This document shows, piece by piece, positions 56,006 to 64,000 of a stretch of 64,000 bases of DNA. Position 1 is the first letter of the stretch, and each line of letters opens with the position of its first letter. Made by a program: the position numbers and the translations under genes. The notes below the pieces were generated by a model that was not told where the DNA came from, ran no database searches, and saw only the letters and a list, made by a program, of their open reading frames with translations. The DNA is from an uncultured Flavobacteriales bacterium (lineage in GTDB: Bacteria > Bacteroidota > Bacteroidia > Flavobacteriales_E > Vicingaceae), in NCBI GenBank assembly GCA_913056345.1, contig CAJXMH010000015.1, positions 1 to 64,000 on the forward strand, read 5' to 3'.

Positions 56006-57673
56006 TTATTTTTCCTTAGTAAACGTACCGGCAAGAATTTCATTGTATGTATTTGGCTCATTAAGTACCTTAACCGCCTTTTGAATATCAGGGTCTTTTG
56101 ACAATGATTGTTCAATTCGCCCTCTTTGGTAGTAGTAACGGGATACGATCTCATTTTCGAGCATTTCGCTAACTTCTTCTTGGAACTTTTCAAGATCGGC
56201 ATCTTTATCACCTGAAAGTTTAGCTTTCAAGGCCTCATATTCTGTTTTAGCTCGATCATAATAGCGTTCTTTCTCAGCTACTTTCTGAAGTTTTTCGAGT
56301 AGTTTTTCGCTCTGAGTTTCGTAGTCATATTCTTTATTCTCTAAGAAGGATTTAAATGCTTCGTATTGTGAGTCACTAAAGTCAAATTCATCTGGTGCGT
56401 CAATACTATCATGTTTCAGCTGGTATTGAGTAGCATAATCAAAAACTAGGTATTGCCTCATCAAGGTTGAGCTTAATGGACTAAGTCTCTGCTCTTCTGT
56501 TTTTACATCTGGTTTAATGCCTTTACCATCAAAAACTTCTCTTTTGTTAATAAGGGTTTTAAAGGAATGGATCATCGAATCAGGTACTTGCTGTGCAATT
56601 CCTGATTCATTCCTATTTGAATAATCGATTTTCTGAATGCAACGACCGCTAGGAATGTAATATTTAGCAACTGTTACTTTTAGTTGTGCATTGTAGCTTA
56701 AAGGAACTGTTTGCTGCACAAGCCCCTTGCCAAAAGTTTGTTTGCCAACTACAACGGCGCGGTCATAATCTTGTAGTGTACCTGCAACAATCTCAGAGGC
56801 AGAGGCAGAACGCTCATCAACTACAATGACAACTGGTATTTCTGTATCTATCGGAGTTTTACTTGTTTTATAAGTGGCATCCCACTCTTTTCGTTTTCCG
56901 CGGGTTTCTACAACTATTTTTCCTTTAGGGATTATAGTGTTAACGATTTCAACAGCTTGAATGAGTAATCCTCCGCCATTTCCCCTAAGGTCAAAAACTA
57001 ACTTCTTCATCCCCTGATTTTCTTTTAGGTCTTTGAAGGCTTTTATGAAATTCTCAGAAGCAGTTTGGGTAAAGCTGCTCAATTTAATATATCCTACTTC
57101 TTTATCTAGCATTCCATAATAAGGTACATCATCAATTTTAATGTTTTCTCTCTCTAAACCTTTGATCAATGGCTCTTCCTTTCCGGGTCTTTTCACTTTG
57201 ATTTTCAGGCTCGTTCCGGCTTGACCTTTTAAAATACTGCTGATTTCCTCGGTGGTTTTACCGTCTATACTTTTTCCATCTATTTCGAGTATTTGGTCAC
57301 CTGCTTTTAGGCCTGCCTTAAATGCGGGAAAACCTTCATAAGGTTCAGAAATAAAAACCTGTCCGTCTTTTCGATGAATTAAGGAGCCGATACCTCCGTA
57401 TTGGCCGGTGGTCATGAATTTAAAATCCTCAATTTTCGATTCAGGAATGTAATTCGTGTAGGGGTCTAGAGAAAGAAGCATCTCGTCAATCGCAGTTTTA
57501 ACCAATTGACCCGGTTCAGTATCGTCTACATAGTAGGTATTTAGCTCTTTGAAAAGGGTGCTAAAAATGTCTAAGTTCTTTGAAAGTGCAAAGTAATTAT
57601 CAGCAAATCCAAAGGAGAATACAACGCTTAAACCAACGGCAATCCCTACTATAAATCCTTTAATCTTTTTCAT
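56006..57673 (-). CDS. C-terminal processing protease (S41 peptidase, CtpA type)
   Basis: 555 residues from the ATG at 57673, chosen because it begins [14 protein letters not shown] and provides a signal anchor; the ATG at 57706 adds 11 residues overlapping yidD. PDZ domain (about 80-160; [16 protein letters not shown] and [12 protein letters not shown]), then the S41 catalytic region: [13 protein letters not shown] near 225, [15 protein letters not shown] near 285 with the nucleophilic Ser, and the catalytic Lys in [12 protein letters not shown] near 310. It cleaves C-terminal tails of periplasmic proteins. It overlaps yidD by 14 nt. Confidence 0.93.
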   Translation of the reverse strand: MKKIKGFIVGIAVGLSVVFSFGFADNYFALSKNLDIFSTLFKELNTYYVDDTEPGQLVKTAIDEMLLSLDPYTNYIPESKIEDFKFMTTGQYGGIGSLIHRKDGQVFISEPYEGFPAFKAGLKAGDQILEIDGKSIDGKTTEEISSILKGQAGTSLKIKVKRPGKEEPLIKGLERENIKIDDVPYYGMLDKEVGYIKLSSFTQTASENFIKAFKDLKENQGMKKLVFDLRGNGGGLLIQAVEIVNTIIPKGKIVVETRGKRKEWDATYKTSKTPIDTEIPVVIVVDERSASASEIVAGTLQDYDRAVVVGKQTFGKGLVQQTVPLSYNAQLKVTVAKYYIPSGRCIQKIDYSNRNESGIAQQVPDSMIHSFKTLINKREVFDGKGIKPDVKTEEQRLSPLSSTLMRQYLVFDYATQYQLKHDSIDAPDEFDFSDSQYEAFKSFLENKEYDYETQSEKLLEKLQKVAEKERYYDRAKTEYEALKAKLSGDKDADLEKFQEEVSEMLENEIVSRYYYQRGRIEQSLSKDPDIQKAVKVLNEPNTYNEILAGTFTKEK

Positions 57674-57905
57674 TTGTTTTCTTTTTTGGCACTGGATCAT
57701 AACCATGACCTCCCCACGGATGGCATGATGCTATTCTTTTAAGCGCTAGCCACCCACCTTTTAAGGGGCCGTGCAGTTTAATCGCCTCTACAGCATACAC
57801 TGAGCAAGTTGGCATATATCTGCAATTTTGACCTAATAACGGAGAGATCGTATATTGATATAGGCGAACTAAAAAAACCAGTATATAGCTAATGAGGCGG
57901 CTCAA
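57660..57905 (-). CDS. yidD: Membrane protein insertion efficiency factor YidD
   Basis: 81 residues. [20 protein letters not shown] near residue 16 (given in part) and [29 protein letters not shown] near 44 (in part) are the near-invariant YidD core with three conserved Cys. It helps YidC insert membrane proteins. It lies between rnpA (4-nt overlap) and the protease gene; rnpA-yidD adjacency is common, but rpmH and yidC are not here. Confidence 0.97.
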   Translation of the reverse strand: MSRLISYILVFLVRLYQYTISPLLGQNCRYMPTCSVYAVEAIKLHGPLKGGWLALKRIASCHPWGGHGYDPVPKKKTNEKD

Positions 57906-58282
57906 ATTTTTGCTTCCAGCTCTCGTAAAATTAATACAATTTTTGGCTCTAAAGCAGCGTAGTTCACTAAATCACTTCCTTGGAAAACAAACATTAACAG
58001 ACAATGCTTTTGCTTTAGTTCGCATTGCTTTTCTATTTGTACTTGGTTTAGTCTGAAACCTTCTCTGATCAGACGTTTAAGCCTGTTTCTGTCTACTGCT
58101 CTTTTAAACTTTTTTTTGGGAACACTTACACCTAACTTGAAGGGTTCACTATTACCTGCTACGTTTTCAACTAAATAGATCAACTGAAGTTCTCCTTTCT
58201 TTATGCGTTTCCCCTCTTTAAATAAGCGCTGGATCTCATCACGCTTTTTTAATTTTTTTTCTTTGGGAAGGCTAAACTTCAT
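57902..58282 (-). CDS. rnpA: Ribonuclease P protein component
   Basis: 126 residues. [24 protein letters not shown] near the start and the signature [20 protein letters not shown] near residue 60 (given in part, RNR motif) are typical of RnpA, which assists the catalytic RNA in tRNA 5' processing. The start follows a perfect -7 box by 4 nt, so the mRNA may be leaderless. It overlaps yidD by 4 nt and follows the terminator of the second hemD-like gene. Confidence 0.95.
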   Translation of the reverse strand: MKFSLPKEKKLKKRDEIQRLFKEGKRIKKGELQLIYLVENVAGNSEPFKLGVSVPKKKFKRAVDRNRLKRLIREGFRLNQVQIEKQCELKQKHCLLMFVFQGSDLVNYAALEPKIVLILRELEAKI

Positions 58283-58286
58283 CTTT

Positions 58287-58294
58287 CAAAAATA
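58287..58294 (-). promoter_or_regulatory. -7 promoter box immediately before rnpA
   Basis: The minus strand reads TATTTTTG, a perfect TAnnTTTG match, ending exactly 4 nt before the ATG. It partly overlaps the T tract of the upstream terminator. Confidence 0.5.
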
Positions 58295-58296
58295 AA

Positions 58297-58329
58297 AAAA
58301 GGCATCTTCCTTTTTGGAAAATGCCTTTT
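58297..58329 (-). terminator. Rho-independent terminator of the second hemD-like gene
   Basis: AAAGGCAT and ATGCCTTT form the outer stem and CTTCC/GGAAA the inner stem. The hairpin lies just after the gene's stop and on the minus strand runs into a T tract. Confidence 0.8.
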
Positions 58330-58347
58330 ATCCAATAGAGTTAATTG

Positions 58348-59094
58348 CTATTTCTTATTTGACTTTTTTATGTATTGCTCTAGCGCCATAGTCATAGAAG
58401 GAGCTTCAGGTTTTGGTGCGGCAATGTTTATTTCTAAACCTGCTTTTTCAGCAGCTTTTGCTGTAGTTGCTCCAAAAACGGCAATGCGGGTGTCATTTTG
58501 CTTGAAATTTGGAAAATTCTCATAAAGAGAAGTGATGCCGGCTGGACTAAAAAACACTAAAACGTCGTAGTTTACATTTTCCAAGTCTGATAGGTCGCTG
58601 CAAACGGTTCGGTAAAGCATTGCCTTGGTAAAATCAATCTCGTTTTTCTCTAATGTTTCAGGAATTTCTTGTTTAAGAATATCTGAACATGGTAGCAAAA
58701 ATTTCTCCTTTTTATGCTTTTTGATCAAAGGAATCAGATCTGCTATCTTCTGTCTTCCGTGAAAGATCTTTCTTTTACGGTAGACCACATACTTCTGCAA
58801 ATAATAGGCGGTTGATTCTGATATGCAAAAGTACTTCAATGAATCAGGTACGCTGTAACGCGTTTCTTCTGCAATACGGAAGAAATGATCTACGGCATTT
58901 CGGCTAGTAAAGATTACTGCTCCATAGTCTTGCAAGCTTACTCTTTGCTGTCTGAATTCCTTAGATTCAATGCCTTCTACGTGGATAAAAGGTCTAAAAT
59001 CAACTTTTACTTTGCAATTTTCCGATAAATCGAAATAAGGTGACTTCTCCGTTTCTGGCTCAGGTTGTGAAACTAATATAGTTTTAACTTTCAA
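58348..59094 (-). CDS. Second uroporphyrinogen-III synthase (HemD) homologue
   Basis: 248 residues. The fold and motifs parallel the operon copy: AVIFTSRNAVDHFF near 58 and YDVLVFFSPAGITSLYENF near 175. The N-terminal sequence starts KTILVSQPEPETEKSPY, and the C-terminal part ends with a basic NKK tail. It is only loosely similar to the hemD at 41029. In Bacteroidota this copy is often found next to a DUF4271 gene, as here (39 nt upstream). Whether it is a real second synthase or an accessory paralogue cannot be told. Confidence 0.82.
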   Translation of the reverse strand: MKVKTILVSQPEPETEKSPYFDLSENCKVKVDFRPFIHVEGIESKEFRQQRVSLQDYGAVIFTSRNAVDHFFRIAEETRYSVPDSLKYFCISESTAYYLQKYVVYRKRKIFHGRQKIADLIPLIKKHKKEKFLLPCSDILKQEIPETLEKNEIDFTKAMLYRTVCSDLSDLENVNYDVLVFFSPAGITSLYENFPNFKQNDTRIAVFGATTAKAAEKAGLEINIAAPKPEAPSMTMALEQYIKKSNKK

Positions 59095-59133
59095 AACTGA
59101 TTCTGTTTTTAAAATTACTACTAGAGAGAGGCT

Positions 59134-59931
59134 CTAATTCAATCCTTGATTAAGGTATTTGGCCATTAAAAACCAAGGCAAAATTTCGAGGGTGCAAAGA
59201 TACAAAATAATGAACTGAATTGGAACACCTTTCTCCAAGCCGATCAAAACTCCTCTAACTGATTGAATAGCAAGAAGTAATGTTAAAAAAGTCAGGCTGG
59301 TTAGTAAAAGCCAGTTTAGGGGAGCTTTGGTGTATAGTAAGCAAATGAGTAGTAAGAGGTTAATAATGCCATAAATCTTATTGACTAAACTGCTTTGGAA
59401 AATGTATTCTTCTATGGCCGATTTAACCTCCAGCAGCCAAGCAAATAGATAGTGTGTAAATAATTTAAGCAGCAAAAAAAGGAGCAAAGCTAGGGTTATG
59501 CTAGTAACTGATTGCGAATAATCGCCTGAAGCGAATATACCTTCTCGAATAAAAAAGCCAAAAAATAGCGGGCTACTAATTAGGAAAATTCCTGTAAGCA
59601 TCAAATTTACAGGATGGGTGTATACCTTTTCATACCGAATGATTTGCTTGGCTATTTTCCAATTAAAAATCGTTTTAAACAGTAATTTGAATCGTTTTCT
59701 GTAAAAACTCCTGCTGATCGCTATACCCAAGAAGCAAAGTACAATCAGAGGAGTTAGGTATTCGATTTCTTCAACTGCTTCTTTTTTTAGGCTTCCTTTT
59801 AGATAAGGATTTTGTTTGCTTTCAATTAAATACAATTCTCTAATGTAGCTCAAATGATCTTGAAAGGTATAGACTGTATCAGTCTTTAGGGTTTCGTAGT
59901 TTATAAAGCTGCCTTTTTGATTCATGACCAT
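59134..59931 (-). CDS. DUF4271 membrane protein
   Basis: 265 residues with about six hydrophobic segments spread from residue 80 on, preceded by a soluble N-terminal region (about 75 residues). The pattern matches the DUF4271 family seen in Bacteroidota beside the hemD-like gene. Conserved-looking pieces are FKLLFKTIFNWKIAKQI near 92 and LLFLLLKLFTHYLFAWLLEVKS near 152 (in part). Start at 59931 or the ATG two codons on. Function unknown. A weak -7-like TAATTTTA at 59974-59967 lies upstream. Confidence 0.75.
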   Translation of the reverse strand: MVMNQKGSFINYETLKTDTVYTFQDHLSYIRELYLIESKQNPYLKGSLKKEAVEEIEYLTPLIVLCFLGIAISRSFYRKRFKLLFKTIFNWKIAKQIIRYEKVYTHPVNLMLTGIFLISSPLFFGFFIREGIFASGDYSQSVTSITLALLLFLLLKLFTHYLFAWLLEVKSAIEEYIFQSSLVNKIYGIINLLLLICLLYTKAPLNWLLLTSLTFLTLLLAIQSVRGVLIGLEKGVPIQFIILYLCTLEILPWFLMAKYLNQGLN

Positions 59932-60031
59932 AAGTTGAACACCTGAGTAAGCAAGGTGTTAAGGTGTAAAATTAAGCCGAATTTATCAGCAGTAATTTTT
60001 AATGCTGTGCTTTTATAGATAAGGCTTTTGC

Positions 60032-60039
60032 TACTTTTG
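60032..60039 (+). promoter_or_regulatory. -7 promoter box for the acyl-CoA dehydrogenase gene
   Basis: TACTTTTG is a perfect TAnnTTTG match, 16 nt before the ATG. A TGTG at 60006-60009 about 22 nt upstream may be a weak -33 element. Confidence 0.5.
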
Positions 60040-60055
60040 TAAAAAATAAACAACT

Positions 60056-61234
60056 ATGTCAAGCGATAGATTTCAAGCACCCGACTATTACCAAATTGAT
60101 GATTTATTAACGGATGAGCATAAGCTGATTCGCGATACAGTTAGAGAGTGGGTAAAAAAGGAGGTTTCTCCAATTATAGAGGAGAGTGCTCAAAAGGCAG
60201 AATACCCGCGACATCTAAATAAAGGAATTGCCGAAGTAGGGGGGTTTGGTCCCTACATTCCCACTGAATATGGTGGTGCAGGTTTGGATCAAATTTCTTA
60301 CGGTCTGATTATGCAAGAGCTAGAGCGCGGAGATTCAGGAGTGCGATCTGCCGCCTCTGTACAAAGCTCTTTGGTAATGTATCCAATCTATCAGTACGGT
60401 AATGAGGAGCAGCGTAATAAATATTTACCTAAGCTGGCTTCAGGAGAGTGGGTTGGTTCTTTTGGATTAACTGAACCAGATCATGGCTCTAATCCTAGCG
60501 GCATGATCTCCAATTTTAAGGATGAAGGCGATCATTATTTGTTGAATGGCGCAAAAATGTGGATAACCAACGCTCCAATTTGTGATGTAGCAGTAGTTTG
60601 GGCAAAAAACGAATCAGGAAGAATACACGGTTTGATTGTTGAAAGAGGAATGGAGGGTTTTACAACTCCTGAAACTCATGGCAAATGGTCTCTGCGCGCT
60701 TCTAGAACTGGTGAGCTTGTTTTTGATAACGTAAAAGTTCCAAAGGAAAACCTTCTGCCTAACAAATCAGGCTTGGGAGCTCCTTTGGGTTGTTTGGATT
60801 CTGCACGATACGGAATAGCTTGGGGAGCAGTTGGTGCTGCGATGGATTGTTATGACTCTGCTTTGCGTTATTCAAAGGAAAGGTTGCAATTTGATAAGCC
60901 AATTGCCTCTTTTCAATTGGTTCAGAAGAAACTCGCTGAAATGATTACAGAGATCACTAAAGCGCAATTGTTGAACCTTAGGTTGGGCCAATTAAAAAAT
61001 GAAGGAAAGGCTACAACCCAACAAATATCTATGGCGAAGCGTAACAACGTTAATATGGCCTTGGAAATCGCAAGGGAAGCACGTCAAATTCATGGTGGCA
61101 TGGGAATCACCGGGGAGTATCCAATCATGCGTCACATGATGAACTTAGAGTCTGTAATCACCTATGAGGGAACCCATGATATCCATTTACTAATTACTGG
61201 TATGGATGTTACAGGTGAAAGTGCTTTTCGCTAG
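60056..61234 (+). CDS. Acyl-CoA dehydrogenase, glutaryl-CoA dehydrogenase type
   Basis: 392 residues. FAD-binding and catalytic features: SFGLTEPDHGSNPSG near 138, WITNAPICDVAVVWAK near 170, GIAWGAVGAAMDCYDSALRY near 258 (given in part) and the catalytic Glu in TYEGTHDIHLLITG near 375. The last motif (TYEGThdIh) is that of glutaryl-CoA dehydrogenases, which oxidise and decarboxylate glutaryl-CoA in lysine and tryptophan breakdown. The gene is monocistronic with a promoter and terminator of its own. Confidence 0.93.
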   Translation: MSSDRFQAPDYYQIDDLLTDEHKLIRDTVREWVKKEVSPIIEESAQKAEYPRHLNKGIAEVGGFGPYIPTEYGGAGLDQISYGLIMQELERGDSGVRSAASVQSSLVMYPIYQYGNEEQRNKYLPKLASGEWVGSFGLTEPDHGSNPSGMISNFKDEGDHYLLNGAKMWITNAPICDVAVVWAKNESGRIHGLIVERGMEGFTTPETHGKWSLRASRTGELVFDNVKVPKENLLPNKSGLGAPLGCLDSARYGIAWGAVGAAMDCYDSALRYSKERLQFDKPIASFQLVQKKLAEMITEITKAQLLNLRLGQLKNEGKATTQQISMAKRNNVNMALEIAREARQIHGGMGITGEYPIMRHMMNLESVITYEGTHDIHLLITGMDVTGESAFR

Positions 61235-61260
61235 AAAATAAAATTCGAATTCATATTGCA

Positions 61261-61290
61261 AAAGCCCCGATTCAATCGGGGCTTTTTTTT
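61261..61290 (+). terminator. Rho-independent terminator of the acyl-CoA dehydrogenase gene
   Basis: AAAGCCCCGA (61261-61270) pairs perfectly with TCGGGGCTTT (61276-61285) and runs into eight T residues. It sits against the stop codon of the convergent repeat protein and may act for both. Confidence 0.92.
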
Positions 61291-64000
61291 ATTTGTTGAT
61301 CAAAGCAATTTTCCTAGTATAGGCTTTTCCATCTATGCGTAAGTTCAAGAAGTAGAAGCCTGCAGGCAGCGCTGCAAGGTTTAATTGAATTTGTTTGTCT
61401 AGTCGTAGTACTTCTGGCGCATTGATTTGTGCTCCTAAGCTATTGAATAAAGCATACTCAACGGCTTGATTTGTTTTGCTTTCAAAAGTGATGTTCAACA
61501 GCCCACTGCTAGGGTTAGGGAACACCTCAAGACTTTCTTGAACACTGTTTTCGCTCAAGCCGATAGCCCTAATGGTGTCTTGCGTTACCATAATGGTTTG
61601 AGGAACTAATGGCGGAGCCGTAACCGTAATCATATCTGTTCTTACATTCCCACTGTTATTGGTTTCGGTGGCTCTAACCGTAATTCTACTCGAGAATGCC
61701 CCACTATCAGGGCTAACCGTCATCCAATTAGAGCTTTCTTCCACTTTCCATGAAATTAGGTTTGAACTGATATTGAAATTCACCTCATCTTGTGCATCAC
61801 TTCCAAGAATTAAAACAGTCGGTGAGGTTTGAAATAAAGGAGTGGATGAACGTTGGATTACTGTAATTGCAGTGTCGCTAAATCCATCTGCTGATGCGAT
61901 GATTGTTCCGCTGCGCTGGTTGCCAAATATGTTGTTACCTGCGGCAGTTAAAGTAATTAGTTGAGTATTGTTACCCCTTGCCGGATTTACAACTAACCAT
62001 GGAATGTTTTCACTTAAGCTCCAGTCTACAGCATTGGCAAGCACACTGAAATTTGCTGTACTACCTGCTGTTTCATCAACAAAAATGGTGTCTCTCGAAA
62101 CTTGAAAACTTGGTGCAGTTCCGTCAATTTGGGTAATCATGACCATAACGTCAGGCAAGCCCGGTGATGAAAAAGTAAGGTTAGCTGTTCGGCTACTACC
62201 GCTCAAATTATCAGTAATTGCGCTCACTGTAATGTTTGCATTGTTACTACCAGAATTCGTTGAAAGATTTAACCAAGTAACCGGATTACTCACTGTCCAA
62301 CTAACATTTGCAGTTACTGTCAATTGATCATTGCTACCTGCTGCAAAATTTAGATTAAGACTAGAAGGGTTAACAGAAAGTTGTGGCTGCTGACCCGCTT
62401 GGATAACCACAAGGGTGTCAATCTCTACAGGAAGTGAGCTCGCACTGCTCAAAACGAGCGTACTTCTTTCGTTAAAAGAAGAATTGGTCGAATTAGCAGT
62501 CGCTGTAATCGTGGCATCTCCAGTACCTGAGTTTTGGCTTAAATCCAACCAAGTTGCCTGTGGATTAGAAACCCAAGAGAAGGTTGAACTAGGCGCATCT
62601 AAGCTGAATGAACCACTACTATTGGCTGCTGCAGCTAGTCTCAAGGTATCAGGACTGGTTTGTATGCCTGCCGATTGAGCTGCTTGAACGACAATTACCG
62701 TATCTGTTAGATTTCCACCTGCTTCAGCAAAGGCAAGAAATGAAAATCTGCTATTGCCAGTTGTGTTGTCACTGTTTGCCGTTAAAGTAATGTTTTGGCT
62801 ATTTGTCCCATTGCTTGGGTTGGCAGTAAACCAAACTGCACCGTTACTGCTGTTCCAGCTGAGGTTCGAACTTAAACTTAATGATACAGTAGAGTTCGCG
62901 CTTGAAGCCAAAGTAACGGTATCATTGAGGGCATTTAGGGTAGGTGAATTCCCTAATTGGTCTACCCAGACTGTATCTGTAAGGTTTCCTGCTAGGTCCA
63001 TAATCGAAACATAAGAACTCCTTGCATTCGGGTTTGTATTCGCAGTATTTGCAATTACTTGAACCACGCCGGTGTCTGAAGTTGGATTTGGATCAATTAC
63101 TGTTAGCCAAGTAGCACCTGCCATAGTTTGCCAAGAAGTATTAGAATTAACAGTAAAGTTTCCGCTACTGCTAGCAGCTTGATTAAGACTTAAGTTGTTA
63201 GGTGTTACACTTAAGGTTGGCGTTAGTCCATCTTGGGTAACAAAAATCGTATCGGTTACATTACCATTTACTGAAGCCAATGCAATAAAAGATGCACGTG
63301 GGCTAATAGAGGTGTTTTCCGTAGTGGCTGAAACTGTGAGGTTGGCATTTCCATTTCCTGAACTTGGACTTACATTTAACCAGCTTGGATCACCTGATGT
63401 AGCGTTCCACATGAGGTTTGAACTCAAGTTAGCATTAGCGGAACTATTTGCAGCTTGAGCCAAGTTGAGGTTTTTGGGTGATGCATCTAAAAGAAGTGTT
63501 CCACCTAATTGACGAACCACAACTGTGTCAAAAAGGGTTCCTCCAATATCTTGAATCGCAACAACAGTAAAGCGATCCGTCGTGCTTACATTCATGCTGT
63601 TGCTCATCACTTGTACTAAGTTGGTGTCAGACATACGCTGTGGGTTAAGAATGTCTAACCATGCAGCAGGAGTGGAAGTTTGCCAGACCACAGTTGAGTT
63701 AATAGTGAAGTTGCCCATACTGTTTGCTGCCTGATTTAGGGTGACCGTATCAGGTGTGCTGCTTAGGCTTGGCGGTCTGGATGGTAAGCTATCTTGAACT
63801 AAGAATACAGTATCGTTCGAAGTGTTAGGGGCCGTGCTGTTTAGAACTGCAGCATAAACTTGAATGTTGTTAGTCAAATTAGGAGGAAGCGTGATCGCGA
63901 CTGAATCGTCTCCGTTGCCTGTGTTTGGACTAATTGTACTTGTAGCAGGTGCATTGGGGGAGCTTACATTCCAATTTACGCTTGCTAGCACTTCAAATTT
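61289..64000 (-). CDS. Long BACON/Ig-like repeat protein with T9SS sorting domain (5' end cut)
   Basis: At least 903 residues, open to the right edge; no start is visible. It contains part of one and then eight repeats of about 90 residues (from about 63783 to 61575 in descending order), each with a pattern LNxAANSSGxFxxxSNxxW...AxWLxxxPxSGxxxxxxTVxAxxNxxxxxRxxFxxxxxxxGxxxDTxxVxQ typical of BACON-like carbohydrate-binding beta-sandwiches. Repeats 1 and 3 are closest to each other, as are 2 and 4, implying a two-repeat unit that was duplicated. The last 85 residues are a T9SS sorting domain (LEVFPNPSSGLLNITFE, LPAGFYFLNLRIDGKAY). The product is a secreted, probably surface, adhesive or glycan-binding protein. 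The Ser/Asn-rich bias is strong. Confidence 0.87.
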   Translation of the reverse strand, partial: KFEVLASVNWNVSSPNAPATSTISPNTGNGDDSVAITLPPNLTNNIQVYAAVLNSTAPNTSNDTVFLVQDSLPSRPPSLSSTPDTVTLNQAANSMGNFTINSTVVWQTSTPAAWLDILNPQRMSDTNLVQVMSNSMNVSTTDRFTVVAIQDIGGTLFDTVVVRQLGGTLLLDASPKNLNLAQAANSSANANLSSNLMWNATSGDPSWLNVSPSSGNGNANLTVSATTENTSISPRASFIALASVNGNVTDTIFVTQDGLTPTLSVTPNNLSLNQAASSSGNFTVNSNTSWQTMAGATWLTVIDPNPTSDTGVVQVIANTANTNPNARSSYVSIMDLAGNLTDTVWVDQLGNSPTLNALNDTVTLASSANSTVSLSLSSNLSWNSSNGAVWFTANPSNGTNSQNITLTANSDNTTGNSRFSFLAFAEAGGNLTDTVIVVQAAQSAGIQTSPDTLRLAAAANSSGSFSLDAPSSTFSWVSNPQATWLDLSQNSGTGDATITATANSTNSSFNERSTLVLSSASSLPVEIDTLVVIQAGQQPQLSVNPSSLNLNFAAGSNDQLTVTANVSWTVSNPVTWLNLSTNSGSNNANITVSAITDNLSGSSRTANLTFSSPGLPDVMVMITQIDGTAPSFQVSRDTIFVDETAGSTANFSVLANAVDWSLSENIPWLVVNPARGNNTQLITLTAAGNNIFGNQRSGTIIASADGFSDTAITVIQRSSTPLFQTSPTVLILGSDAQDEVNFNISSNLISWKVEESSNWMTVSPDSGAFSSRITVRATETNNSGNVRTDMITVTAPPLVPQTIMVTQDTIRAIGLSENSVQESLEVFPNPSSGLLNITFESKTNQAVEYALFNSLGAQINAPEVLRLDKQIQLNLAALPAGFYFLNLRIDGKAYTRKIALINK

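Overview
The window comes from a Bacteroidota chromosome, most likely a Flavobacteriales-type marine or freshwater lineage. Three proteins end in type IX secretion (T9SS) sorting domains. There is a large TonB-dependent receptor and a PorV-like outer-membrane protein. The promoters carry the Bacteroidota -7 box TAnnTTTG, Shine-Dalgarno signals are poor, and intergenic DNA is AT-rich. I see no tRNA, rRNA, CRISPR array, transposase or prophage; this is mostly housekeeping chromosome with a few accessory patches. Genus-level assignment is not possible from the sequence alone.

Layout, left to right. 0-2.7 kb: a TPP riboswitch running off the left edge, preceded on the same strand by a NadR-like kinase, a PnuC-family vitamin transporter, a geranylgeranylglyceryl-phosphate synthase-like enzyme and a phosphopantetheinyl transferase. 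2.7-4.9 kb: S-adenosylhomocysteinase and two small exported proteins. 5-14 kb: a three-gene outer-membrane/secretion operon (TonB receptor, 1400-residue T9SS cargo, PorV-like barrel). 14-18.8 kb: greA, a HIT protein, ruvC, a flippase-like membrane protein, a glycosyltransferase and an orphan OppC-type permease. 18.8-28 kb: a fatty-acid transporter, ligA, recQ, prfB, arsC and fumC. 28-35.8 kb: a barrel protein between duplicated terminators, a Ycf48-like lipoprotein, a SulP anion transporter, a mannose-1-phosphate guanylyltransferase, a SprT-like protein, feoB, feoA and a small lipoprotein. 35.9-38.5 kb: a B12-dependent ribonucleotide reductase.

38.9-45.4 kb is a nearly complete tetrapyrrole operon: a fused hemA-hemC gene, then hemD, hemB, hemL and hemE, which run from glutamyl-tRNA to coproporphyrinogen III. 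A second hemD-like gene lies at 58.3 kb. 45.5-50 kb holds a T9SS kelch-like protein and an AT-rich DUF2971 gene flanked by modular AT repeats, the right-hand one supplying the stop codon of recJ. 50-61.2 kb: APS/PAPS reductase, a sugar epimerase, rsmI, two glycosyltransferases and an O-antigen ligase-like protein (envelope glycan cluster), then a C-terminal processing protease, yidD, rnpA, the second hemD, DUF4271 and a glutaryl-CoA-dehydrogenase-type enzyme. The right edge cuts a long BACON/Ig-like repeat protein with a T9SS sorting tail.

Features that deserve attention: the TPP riboswitch promoter overlapping the stop codon of the gene before it; a set of promoters whose -7 box lies exactly 4 nt before ATG, suggesting leaderless mRNAs; a duplicated fumC terminator that now forms the start region of the next gene; the HemA-HemC fusion; prfB without its usual frameshift; and several families of palindromic or modular intergenic repeats.
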